The translations under genes and the position numbers were made by a program. A stretch of DNA of 64,000 nt, taken from Bacteroidaceae bacterium (GTDB lineage Bacteria > Bacteroidota > Bacteroidia > Bacteroidales > Bacteroidaceae). This document shows positions 30,753-38,455 of the stretch, piece by piece (position 1 is the stretch's first letter; each line of letters starts with the position of its first letter). The notes under the pieces were generated by a model that saw only the letters and a program-made list of their open reading frames with translations, was not told the origin of the DNA and searched no databases. The stretch is from positions 37,504 through 101,503 of the forward strand of contig JAGCDE010000020.1 of assembly GCA_017651315.1 (NCBI GenBank), given 5' to 3'.

Positions 30753-31226
30753 ATGGCTATAGAAATCGAACGTAAATTTCTTGTGAAGGGGACTTCATAT
30801 AGGAGCGAGGCATTCAGTTCCTATGAAATCCGCCAGTGTTACATCGCCCATGAAAACGGCCGTTCTGTAAGAGTGAGGATTACCGACAAGGAGGCAGTCC
30901 TTACCATAAAGGGACCTTCAGACAGTCGTGGAATGAGCCGTTTCGAATGGAACCATCAGATTCCGTTGAAGGATGCACTTGAACTTTTCGAACTACGGCA
31001 GAGCGGTGCTGTCGAGAAACGCAGGTATCTTGTGCATTCAGGACCTCATGTCTTCGAGGTTGACGAATTCCACGGTGAAAACGAAGGTCTTGTAATTGCA
31101 GAGGTGGAACTTGGTTCTGAGGACGAGGTTTTTGAAAAACCTGCTTTCATAGCTAACGAAGTGACAGGAGACCACCGTTATTACAATGCGTATCTTGCGG
31201 TTTTTCCCTACACCAAGTGGAAATAG
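30753..31226 (+). CDS. CYTH domain protein (triphosphate-tunnel metalloenzyme)
   Basis: 157 residues with the CYTH signature MAIEIERKFLV (ExExK) at the N-terminus. The alternating charged strands of the eight-stranded tunnel follow: SVRVRITDKEAVLTIKGP, RFEWNHQIPLKDALELF, KRRYLVHSG, FEVDEFHGENEGLVIAEVEL. Such short bacterial CYTH proteins hydrolyse inorganic triphosphate or related nucleotides; a class IV adenylate cyclase is less likely in this phylum. It lies 25 nt after prfB and probably shares its transcript. The ligand is unknown. Confidence 0.9.
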   Translation: MAIEIERKFLVKGTSYRSEAFSSYEIRQCYIAHENGRSVRVRITDKEAVLTIKGPSDSRGMSRFEWNHQIPLKDALELFELRQSGAVEKRRYLVHSGPHVFEVDEFHGENEGLVIAEVELGSEDEVFEKPAFIANEVTGDHRYYNAYLAVFPYTKWK

Positions 31227-31235
31227 GCGAATCTG

Positions 31236-31619
31236 TCATCGCTTTCCCGATATCGTCTTATTCAACAGCCACCCTGCCAAAACGCCTGCAAAAGCTCCTG
31301 CGCTGTCGGCAATGACGTCAGCCCATTCGCAACTTCTGTAGTCGGTCAATGCTGACTGTGCCAGCTCCATGGCTACTCCGAGAAAAATCGGGATGAACAG
31401 CATGGCAAGTATGGTCAGAATCCCCGGATTCTTTTTACCCTTCCTGAGGTATTCAATCCAGATAACCAGTTCCAGACCTCCGTACATGCAGAAATGGGCT
31501 ATCTTGTCTATATTGTCAACCTTGTCCAGTTGAGTATGGGGTGGATTGAACATTGAAAGGAATATGATCACGACTGTGATGAGCGTAGAAAAGGGATAGG
31601 TCTTGAAAAATTCTTTCAT
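31236..31619 (-). CDS. VanZ-like membrane protein
   Basis: 127 residues starting MKEFFKTYPFSTLITVVIIFLSMFNP at the ATG at 31619. The longer frame starts at TTG and would run through a TATCTTTG -7 box (31624-31631), so I prefer the ATG. It has four probable membrane helices and the VanZ/phosphotransbutyrylase-like pattern: DKIAHFCMYGGLELVIW with the conserved His, then GVAMELAQSALTDYRSCEWADVIADSAGAFAGVLAGW. The family gives teicoplanin resistance in one case, but most members have no known role. The box is so close to the ATG that a leaderless or near-leaderless mRNA is possible. Confidence 0.8.
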   Translation of the reverse strand: MKEFFKTYPFSTLITVVIIFLSMFNPPHTQLDKVDNIDKIAHFCMYGGLELVIWIEYLRKGKKNPGILTILAMLFIPIFLGVAMELAQSALTDYRSCEWADVIADSAGAFAGVLAGWLLNKTISGKR

Positions 31620-31652
31620 GTCCCAAAGATAGGAATATAATACCAATATGAT

Positions 31653-32405
31653 ATGCCGAAAGACATTTTTTATTTCAGCAAACCCGATAGGATTGCGACA
31701 GTGATACTGCTTGCCGTTATTATCGTGACGACAGTCTTGAGATATAGCATACCAGGCCGGAAACCGATACCTGAACAGGAGTTGACGGAAGAGTCAGTCA
31801 GCAGTCTCTCCCTGACGGAATCAGCCGATTCCGTAATGACACCGACAGCCGATACTGTCAGGCGTTTCACGGCACGCCGTACCAATGGAACAGGTTACAG
31901 GTCTTCTTCGGCCACAGTCCGGGTCAGGAGTGACGTTCCTGAGTCCGCAAGCCGGGACGAACCTTCGGAAAAAAGGGAAGCTCCCGTGAAATATGCCAGG
32001 AAGAAAAGGCCTGACGCCCCAGTTGATCTGAACAGTATCGACTCGCTCTCACTTGTCAGGCTTCCCGGAATAGGTCCTTGGTACGCGTTGCGTATAGTGG
32101 AATACAGGGACAGGTTAGGAGGTTACAGTTCTGTAAGACAACTCGCTGAGATTGACGGACTTCCTGATTCGGTAATGCAATGGTTTGTGGTGACCGACAC
32201 GGTTCCTGTAAGAAAGTTGCGGGTCAATCACAGTTCGCTGTCAGAATTGAGGCGACACCCATACCTCAATTTCTATCAGGCAAGAGTCATTGTTGAACTG
32301 ATACGGCAGCATGGGCCAATAAAAGGTCCTGACCGGCTTTCACTTATGGAAGAGTTCAGCGATCAGGACCTTGAGCGTCTGGAGCCCTATCTGGATTATG
32401 ATTGA
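31653..32405 (+). CDS. Helix-hairpin-helix (ComEA-like) membrane-anchored protein
   Basis: 250 residues: one N-terminal membrane helix (IATVILLAVIIVTTVLRYSI), a long Ser/Thr/Arg-rich linker (about 40-125), then two helix-hairpin-helix units. The first is VDLNSIDSLSLVRLPGIGPWYALRIVEYRDRLGGY; the second, weaker, is VNHSSLSELRRHPYLNFYQARVIVELIRQHG. ComEA-type HhH domains bind double-stranded DNA outside the membrane during uptake. Bacteroidota carry many such proteins of unproven role. No competence genes are nearby. It reads toward the alkaline phosphatase gene across a hairpin-filled gap. Confidence 0.85.
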   Translation: MPKDIFYFSKPDRIATVILLAVIIVTTVLRYSIPGRKPIPEQELTEESVSSLSLTESADSVMTPTADTVRRFTARRTNGTGYRSSSATVRVRSDVPESASRDEPSEKREAPVKYARKKRPDAPVDLNSIDSLSLVRLPGIGPWYALRIVEYRDRLGGYSSVRQLAEIDGLPDSVMQWFVVTDTVPVRKLRVNHSSLSELRRHPYLNFYQARVIVELIRQHGPIKGPDRLSLMEEFSDQDLERLEPYLDYD

Positions 32406-32410
32406 ATCAA

Positions 32411-32572
32411 GAATCTGGTTTGATTTGTTCCGTGAAATTTATTATGGTCTGTTTTTTAATCTGGTTTCACCGGTTTGAGGGAGTAATGGAGGTCCATTAT
32501 GACCGAAAAGCGGTGGAAACAGAGAAAAAAAGAGGCCGTAAGAAAAACATGGAAACAAATCAAACCAGATTC
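32411..32572. repeat. 162-bp near-symmetric imperfect inverted repeat filling a convergent intergenic gap
   Basis: The arms begin with 19 identical bases (GAATCTGGTTTGATTTGTT against the reverse complement ending at 32572). They stay alignable inward for about 80 bp to a central TAATGGA-GG-TCCATTA palindrome at 32484-32499. The element fills the space between the HhH stop and the phosphatase stop codon, which overlaps its end. No target-site duplication or transposase is visible. It may act as a bidirectional terminator or be a MITE-like remnant. Confidence 0.85.
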
Positions 32573-33984
32573 TAATATCCGGCCAGTTTCTTTATCTTCA
32601 TGGGTATTTCCGTATTGTCCATCTGACCGGTGAACTGTTCTGCACCGGCCCCGATTGCAAATACGGGAACATAGCTGCCTGAATGACATCCCACACCGAA
32701 GTTTATCTGGGCCGCTTCGGTCAATATGCTGGCTGCCGCATCTGTCAGTTTGCTGACCTTGAAATATTCTCCTTCCTTAAGTTCTCCAGGTCCCATTCCG
32801 AAAGTCTCCACATAGGTGTTGCGCAGACGGTCCGTCTGTCTTTGGGAGAGTCTGACCTTGTCCCAGAAACCGAAGTGCTGCTTGAGCTCTGCTTCCACCT
32901 CTTCCCAGGTCAGGATATCTCCTATCTCGCGTCCTTTCTTTTCAAGCATGGCCGAGAAGGCGTCCTTGCTCATATCCTGATATTGCAGGACCTTCATGTT
33001 GGTCCTGTAGTCTCCGGCTGTAAGAGCTAAAGCTCCTGTTTCATGATCAGCTGTTATCACGATCAGAGTCTCCTTCTTGTGCTTGAGATAGAAATCGTAT
33101 GCCACCATTATGGCTTTGTCAAAGTCCAGCATCTCCTGAATATATGCGCCGGGATCGTTTGCATGGCAGGCCTGGTCTATCCTGCCACCCTCCATCATCA
33201 TGAAGAAACCTTTCCTGGGGTCCTTCATCATAAAATCTATGGCAGCTTCAGTTATGTCAGCCAGGGACATTTCCCCCTCTTTCCTGTCTATTGCATAGGA
33301 GAGATAATGGTCGCTGTTAGGGTTCTTCTCAAGCAGCAGCATCTTGTCGGAACCGGTGGCTTTCGCCTTGTAGTCATTGTATCCGCGGGCTATTGTATAG
33401 CCGGCTTTTTCAGCCTGCACGTAATTGCCTTCATCGCTGTTGTCCGAAGTATATGGTGAGTGAAAATCAGCGCCGCCGAAGAATTCGAATCCGGATTCGC
33501 TCAGTTGTGTACCTATCTCATGATAGTTATTGCGGTGAGGTCTGTGGCCGTAGAAAGAACCCGGAGTAGCATGGTCAATGCATACTGATGTGCCGATAGC
33601 TACCCTGACACCTTTCTTATGCGCCATTTCGGCAATTGTCTCAACGGGAGTCTTCTTGTCCGGTAAAAGTCCCAGAACATTATTGTCTGTCTTCTGGCCG
33701 GATGCGAGTGCGGTTCCGGCAGCGGAACTGTCAGTAACGTCGCTGTTGGCAGAATAGGTAACTACCAGACCTGTGTAGGGAAATCCTGTGAATCCCAGTT
33801 TCTTTATGCCGTAGAATCCTTCCACGTCGGCAAGATAGTACTGGGCTCCCATCACCTGGTTCGTGCCCATACCGTCACCAATGAAATAAAACACATACTT
33901 GGGCCCTTTTTTGGCACCGGCGGACAGCACCATGAGGAGTGCTGCCATAATCAGAACAACTCTTTTTTTCATAACGGTTTTCAT
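32572..33984 (-). CDS. phoA: Alkaline phosphatase, PhoA family
   Basis: 470 residues with signal peptide MKKRVVLIMAALLMVLSAGA. It has the metal and catalytic signature: FYFIGDGMGTNQV (first Asp), SDVTDSSAAGTALASG with the nucleophile Ser, GRIDQACHANDP, and TADHETG for the second zinc site. The length fits the PhoA superfamily, and the Bacteroidota periplasmic form often works on phosphomonoesters of the gut or soil. It is 5 nt downstream of a cyclophilin gene, so it may be cotranscribed. I see no Pho-box that I could defend. Confidence 0.93.
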   Translation of the reverse strand: MKTVMKKRVVLIMAALLMVLSAGAKKGPKYVFYFIGDGMGTNQVMGAQYYLADVEGFYGIKKLGFTGFPYTGLVVTYSANSDVTDSSAAGTALASGQKTDNNVLGLLPDKKTPVETIAEMAHKKGVRVAIGTSVCIDHATPGSFYGHRPHRNNYHEIGTQLSESGFEFFGGADFHSPYTSDNSDEGNYVQAEKAGYTIARGYNDYKAKATGSDKMLLLEKNPNSDHYLSYAIDRKEGEMSLADITEAAIDFMMKDPRKGFFMMMEGGRIDQACHANDPGAYIQEMLDFDKAIMVAYDFYLKHKKETLIVITADHETGALALTAGDYRTNMKVLQYQDMSKDAFSAMLEKKGREIGDILTWEEVEAELKQHFGFWDKVRLSQRQTDRLRNTYVETFGMGPGELKEGEYFKVSKLTDAAASILTEAAQINFGVGCHSGSYVPVFAIGAGAEQFTGQMDNTEIPMKIKKLAGY

Positions 33985-33989
33985 ATCAT

Positions 33990-34826
33990 TTATTTGATTA
34001 TTTCCATTGACAGTATCCTGACATCCCTGACAGGACGGTTATTCACATCGGTGGAGACTTTCTCAATTTTGTCGATAACCTTCATTCCGTCAATCACCTC
34101 TCCGAATACGGTATATTGGTTGTCCAGGAACGGGGTTCCTCCTTCAGATGTATAGGCTGAAAGCTGTTCGGGTGTAAACTCAAAGTCACCTTTCTCCTTC
34201 ATGATCTCTTCCGTCTTGGCTACCAACTCGTTTTGCAGTTTCATAAGTCCGTCCATGTCATTGGCGTTCTGGAGGGAGAAGATTGAATCGCGGTTCTGGG
34301 CGCAAAGACGGTCGAAAACACTTTGAGCCTCATTCTCGCTCATTTTCTGTTCCAGGTCCCTCAACTCGTTCATGGAGTAGCGCTTGCCTGTAACCACGTA
34401 AAACTGTGAGCCTGATGATTCCCGTTCGGGATTGACCTGATCGGCCTGTCGGGCTGCGCTCAGCGCTCCACGCTTATGAAAATACTTGGGATAAACGAAT
34501 TCGGCAGGGATAGTGTAACCAGGTCCTCCCGTCCCCAGCTGCGAGAATTTCGGAGCATCCTTTGACTCCGGATCACCGGCCTGTACCATAAAATCACGTA
34601 TTACCCGGTGGAACAGGATATTATCGTAATATTTCTCTTCCACTAACTTGATAAAGTTGTCCCTATGGGCGGGGGTGTCGTTATAGAGTTTGACGGTAAA
34701 GTCCCCAGCCGTAGTCTTTACCAGCACTTTGGTTTCCGGATTCTGGGCAGTGATATCCTGCTGTCCGTTTGCAGCAAAAAAGTTCAGGGTTGTAGCCATC
34801 AGTATTGTTATGAATATTGGTTTCAT
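33990..34826 (-). CDS. Secreted cyclophilin-type peptidyl-prolyl isomerase
   Basis: Starts at the ATG at 34826 (MKPIFITILMATTLNFFAANGQ, a signal peptide). The frame runs 18 codons upstream only to a TTG, and passes a TATCTTTG box. The 278-residue product has the cyclophilin fold: KTTAGDFTVKLYNDTPAHRDNFIKLVEEKYYDNILFHRVIRDFMVQAGDP, then GGPGYTIPAEF, GSQFYVVTG and QYTVFGEVIDGMKVIDKIEKV. An inserted helical segment of ~60 residues (NELRDLEQKMSENEAQSVFD and on) splits the domain. The family member FHRV/Q..Q residues for catalysis are kept. It lies between the aminotransferase and phosphatase genes. Confidence 0.92.
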   Translation of the reverse strand: MKPIFITILMATTLNFFAANGQQDITAQNPETKVLVKTTAGDFTVKLYNDTPAHRDNFIKLVEEKYYDNILFHRVIRDFMVQAGDPESKDAPKFSQLGTGGPGYTIPAEFVYPKYFHKRGALSAARQADQVNPERESSGSQFYVVTGKRYSMNELRDLEQKMSENEAQSVFDRLCAQNRDSIFSLQNANDMDGLMKLQNELVAKTEEIMKEKGDFEFTPEQLSAYTSEGGTPFLDNQYTVFGEVIDGMKVIDKIEKVSTDVNNRPVRDVRILSMEIIK

Positions 34827-34895
34827 TAGTGTCGATGATTGATTTTCATTCGGATTCCAAAGATAGCGATATTTGTTCAAAATAACGCAGCTGGC

Positions 34896-36221
34896 TTATT
34901 TGTGGGCTTCGTTGAAGAGGCGGAGGCGTTCCTCGAGAGCGGGGAACTGGTCATCACGGAAGTTTGATGAGCAGCCGCGCATGCCTTGGCGGTCACTTCC
35001 GGTCGATGACAGGACAATTCCGCTTATTCCGTAGTAGAGCAGCTCGTGCATCAGCTGTCCGCCCTCCATGGGTGTGCCGTCGGGAAGGTTATAGCCGAAT
35101 GTAAAGTAGAAACCGTCACTTACCGGCTCCTCCAGGTCCTTATCGTAAGTGATATGGAAACCGTTGCGCAACATCGCCTCCTTGATCTTCTCCGACCGGC
35201 GTGCATACTCACGGATATCCTCACGGAACCGGTATGTTCCGTCACATGCGGCCTTGAGCATGGCGGCCATAGCGCACTGGACCGAGTGGGTTACACCCGA
35301 TGACATGGCGTAAAGCATATCGTATGCATAGACTGCGCCAAAGCGGGATATGTTGTAACGCTTCTGCAGAGTCTCAAAATGACGCTCGGCCAGCTTGTCC
35401 GATATGCATGCCACGGCGATACGCTCGCCGGCGTAACTGAAAATCTTGCTGCCGCTTATCATCATGATGTAATTATCAGTGTAATGGGACACACTGACCT
35501 GATAGGGCGGCTGGAAAGGAACGCCCAGACCGTCACGGCGGAAATCCATGGTCATGTAGGCCAGGTCCTCCATGATGATGGTATCATATTTTGTAGCCAA
35601 TTCACCGATGGTTTTTATCTCATCCTCGGTCAGGCACATCCAGCTGGGGTTGTTGGGGTTGGAATATACAATGCAGCAGATATTGCCTTTCTTAAGATAA
35701 CTTTCCAGCTTGGGTCCCAGTTTCTCTGCACGGAAACCGGCCACGTCAAACTGGGCGAACTTGACGCCCATGACCTGGCACTGCATCTTCTGGACAGGGA
35801 ATCCCGGGTCGATGAACAGGATGGTATCCTTCTTAGGGTCAACCTGCGAGCAGAGCAGGAAGGCTGCGAATGTACCCTGCATGGCTCCGCATGTGGGAGT
35901 GCAGTGTGAGGGCTGGATATCGGTGTTGATGAAAGCCTTTACAAAACGGGCAGCCTGCTCCTTTAGTTCGGTTATTCCCTCAATGTTGGGGTACTTGGAG
36001 GCAACTCCGCGGTCCAGAGCCTCTTTCTGAGCCTTGATACCTACGGCTGCGGCCGGTATCCCGGGTACACCCATCTCAAAATGTATGAACTCCGTGCCGG
36101 TCACCTTCTCGGCGTTCATGGCGCAGGCCAGCACCTGACGGATGGAGGCCTTGTTCATGTCCGTTACCTCTATACTCTTGAGGAAATCATCTATTACATT
36201 TGCGGGAATAATCGTTTTCAT
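34896..36221 (-). CDS. PLP-dependent aminotransferase, class I/II, linked to arylpyruvate metabolism
   Basis: 441 residues of the aspartate-aminotransferase fold. Visible: SKYPNIEGITELKEQAARFVKAF (substrate-domain GxxxLR-like region), CGAMQGTFAAF, the PLP-ring Asn/Pro stretch YSNPNNPSWMCLTEDEI, IMEDLAYM, and the Schiff-base lysine in MMISGSKIFSYAGERIA. It starts 8 nt after iorB in the same operon. The context (arylpyruvate oxidoreductase, arylacetate-CoA ligase, Phe/Tyr attenuator) points to aromatic amino acid and arylpyruvate interconversion. The sequence alone does not prove aromatic specificity. Confidence 0.85.
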   Translation of the reverse strand: MKTIIPANVIDDFLKSIEVTDMNKASIRQVLACAMNAEKVTGTEFIHFEMGVPGIPAAAVGIKAQKEALDRGVASKYPNIEGITELKEQAARFVKAFINTDIQPSHCTPTCGAMQGTFAAFLLCSQVDPKKDTILFIDPGFPVQKMQCQVMGVKFAQFDVAGFRAEKLGPKLESYLKKGNICCIVYSNPNNPSWMCLTEDEIKTIGELATKYDTIIMEDLAYMTMDFRRDGLGVPFQPPYQVSVSHYTDNYIMMISGSKIFSYAGERIAVACISDKLAERHFETLQKRYNISRFGAVYAYDMLYAMSSGVTHSVQCAMAAMLKAACDGTYRFREDIREYARRSEKIKEAMLRNGFHITYDKDLEEPVSDGFYFTFGYNLPDGTPMEGGQLMHELLYYGISGIVLSSTGSDRQGMRGCSSNFRDDQFPALEERLRLFNEAHK

Positions 36222-36229
36222 CGGTGTTT

Positions 36230-36802
36230 TTATTCACAGTTACGGCCTATCTCAAGGGCCTTTATGTTCATCTCTACAATTGCATCACCCTTGGCGCCGA
36301 ATATGGTGCGCACGCTCTGGCACAGTTTGTCAAAGCTTATGCTTTTGAGGGCCTTTGATGCGGCACCTAAAAGGATCATGTTGACAGCCTTGGGCATCTT
36401 GTGCTCCTTGCCCAGCTCATCGGTATCGATCAGGATGACGTTACCCAGTTCCTTGAGCTCGGCTATGATGGCATCCTTATCGGGATAATTGCCGATGTTC
36501 ACGAACGGGTTGGACGATGTGATTACCCAACCCTCCTTACTCAGGTAGTGCTTGTAACGCAGAGCCTCCATGGGCTCCATGGCTATTATGATATCAGCCT
36601 GACCAAGTGATATGAGGTCACTTGCAATGGGCTGGTCCGATATGCGCAGGTTGGACTGTACGTCACCGCCGCGCTGGCTCATTCCGTGAACCTCGGCCTG
36701 CTTGATGTAAAGGTTCTCCTCAAGGGCGGCCTGACCGATTACTGTTGCGATAGAGAGGATACCTTGTCCTCCTACGCCTGCAAGAATTATATCTGTCTTC
36801 AT
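36230..36802 (-). CDS. iorB: Indolepyruvate/arylpyruvate:ferredoxin oxidoreductase, beta subunit
   Basis: 190 residues of the pyruvate:ferredoxin oxidoreductase gamma-type fold. The N-terminus has MKTDIILAGVGGQGILSIATVIGQAALEENL, then VHGMSQRGGDVQSNLRIS and PMEALRYKHYLS. With IorA it converts aryl-pyruvates to aryl-acetyl-CoA plus CO2 and reduced ferredoxin, or the reverse. It follows iorA by 12 nt and precedes the aminotransferase by 8 nt, in an operon headed by paaK. Length is typical. Confidence 0.94.
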   Translation of the reverse strand: MKTDIILAGVGGQGILSIATVIGQAALEENLYIKQAEVHGMSQRGGDVQSNLRISDQPIASDLISLGQADIIIAMEPMEALRYKHYLSKEGWVITSSNPFVNIGNYPDKDAIIAELKELGNVILIDTDELGKEHKMPKAVNMILLGAASKALKSISFDKLCQSVRTIFGAKGDAIVEMNIKALEIGRNCE

Positions 36803-36814
36803 CTGTTTGCGGAA

Positions 36815-38419
36815 TTACTTGTTTGCAGCTTTTGCCTTTGCCTTGCGGGCAAGTGTCTGGATACATTCACGGCGCGGTATGATAACCGACAGGCCCTGAT
36901 ACTCAATCTCCTCACGCAGGGTGCGTGTAATCTCGTCCATATTCTGGGGCAGCGGGACAACCACCTTGAGGTGATCAGGGTCAACGCCTATGCCGCGGCA
37001 GATAGCCTCATATTTGTTGGTTCCTGCCGAATCCTGTCCGCCGGTCATACCGGTGGTGAGGTTATCGGATATGATGATAGTGATTGGAGAGTTTTCGTTA
37101 ACGGCATCTAAAAGACCGGTCATGCCGGAGTGGGTGAATGTGCTGTCTCCTATGATGGCCACTGCGGGGAACACGCCTGCATCGGCGGCACCTTTGGCCA
37201 TAGTGATGCTGGCACCCATATCCACCGTGCTGTCTAAAGCCTGGAAGGGAGGCAGGGCACCCAGGGTGTAGCAACCTATGTCACCGAATACCTTGGCTGT
37301 CTTGTAATCCTTGAGCACGATGTTGATAGCCTCATATACAGAGCGGTGACCGCAACCCTGGCAGAGGGCGGGCGGACGTGCCACAACATTCCTGGCTACC
37401 TCAGGATGCGGCAGCGGAGCCAGACCTAAGGCGGCCTTTACGATATCGGGATTGAGTTCTCCCTGACGGGGCAGTTCTCCGGTCAGACGGCCGATAATCT
37501 TGCAGTCAGAGGGCAGTATGCCGGCCACCTGCTCCTCAACAAATGGCTGGCCGTCCTCAATAACCATGATTGAGTCACACTGCTCGGCAAGAGTACGTAC
37601 TGTCTGGGCAGGTATGGGGTACTGTGAAATCTTAAGTACCGGGAAAGGTATGCCCTCCGGATAGCACTCCGACAGGTAGTTGAAAGCGTTACCGCAGGCA
37701 ATGGCACCCATCTTGAAACGCTTGGCCTGTGCCTTGAAACTGTTGAAGGGTGACTCCACCGACAGACGCATAATCTCCGGCTGACGCTCTAAAAGTGAAG
37801 CGTAGCGGCGCTTGGCGATAGCGGGTAGCAGCACCCAGTCACGGACACCGCTTACCGGATTGAGGTCATTCTGATTACGTTTTTCCTTGAGAGACACAAC
37901 GGCGCGGGAGTGGGCAAGACGTGTTACGGTACGCATCAGCACCGGCAGTTTGAGAGACTCGGACAGGTCGTATGCGTATGACATCATATCGTATGCCTCC
38001 TGCTGTGATGAGGGCTCCAGTACCGGTATTAGGGCAAACTTTCCGTAATAACGGGTATCCTGCTCATCCTGTGACGAGTGCATCGAGGGGTCATCGGCCA
38101 CAAGGACTATCAGACCGCCGTTGACTCCGGTGATTGACGAGTTCACGAACGGGTCGGCGGCCACGTTCATGCCTACGTGCTTCATGCACACCAGTGCACG
38201 CTTGCCGGCAAATGACATACCGAGAGCGGCCTCCATGGCGGTTTTCTCATTGGTACACCAGCGATTGTGTATCTTCTCTGCGGGGTTCTTCCTGCAGTAA
38301 CCCTGTATGTATTCGGTAATCTCGGTTGAGGGTGTGCCCGGATAAGCGTAAACACCGCTCAGTCCGGCATCGATTGCACCCTGCGCTATGGCCTCATCGC
38401 CAAGTAAAAGTTTCTTCAT
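36815..38419 (-). CDS. iorA: Indolepyruvate/arylpyruvate:ferredoxin oxidoreductase, alpha subunit
   Basis: 534 residues from the ATG at 38419 (MKKLLLGDEAIAQGAIDAGLSGVYAYPGTPS). The N-terminal part is the PFOR alpha-like domain. The C-terminal part binds thiamine diphosphate: ALCQGCGHRSVYEAI, FGDIGCYTLGALPPF, DMGASITMAKGA and GDSTFTHSGMTGL...NENSPITIIISDN. It ends soon after IPRRECIQTLARK, where archaeal IorA continues into a 2[4Fe-4S] ferredoxin domain, so that domain is missing here. Electrons must come from or go to a separate ferredoxin through another route. Substrate preference (indole-, phenyl- or hydroxyphenylpyruvate) cannot be read, but the Phe/Tyr leader points to the latter two. 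Confidence 0.94.
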   Translation of the reverse strand: MKKLLLGDEAIAQGAIDAGLSGVYAYPGTPSTEITEYIQGYCRKNPAEKIHNRWCTNEKTAMEAALGMSFAGKRALVCMKHVGMNVAADPFVNSSITGVNGGLIVLVADDPSMHSSQDEQDTRYYGKFALIPVLEPSSQQEAYDMMSYAYDLSESLKLPVLMRTVTRLAHSRAVVSLKEKRNQNDLNPVSGVRDWVLLPAIAKRRYASLLERQPEIMRLSVESPFNSFKAQAKRFKMGAIACGNAFNYLSECYPEGIPFPVLKISQYPIPAQTVRTLAEQCDSIMVIEDGQPFVEEQVAGILPSDCKIIGRLTGELPRQGELNPDIVKAALGLAPLPHPEVARNVVARPPALCQGCGHRSVYEAINIVLKDYKTAKVFGDIGCYTLGALPPFQALDSTVDMGASITMAKGAADAGVFPAVAIIGDSTFTHSGMTGLLDAVNENSPITIIISDNLTTGMTGGQDSAGTNKYEAICRGIGVDPDHLKVVVPLPQNMDEITRTLREEIEYQGLSVIIPRRECIQTLARKAKAKAANK

Positions 38420-38455
38420 ATAATATAAATAGTCTCTTCTGAATCGCAAAAGTAC

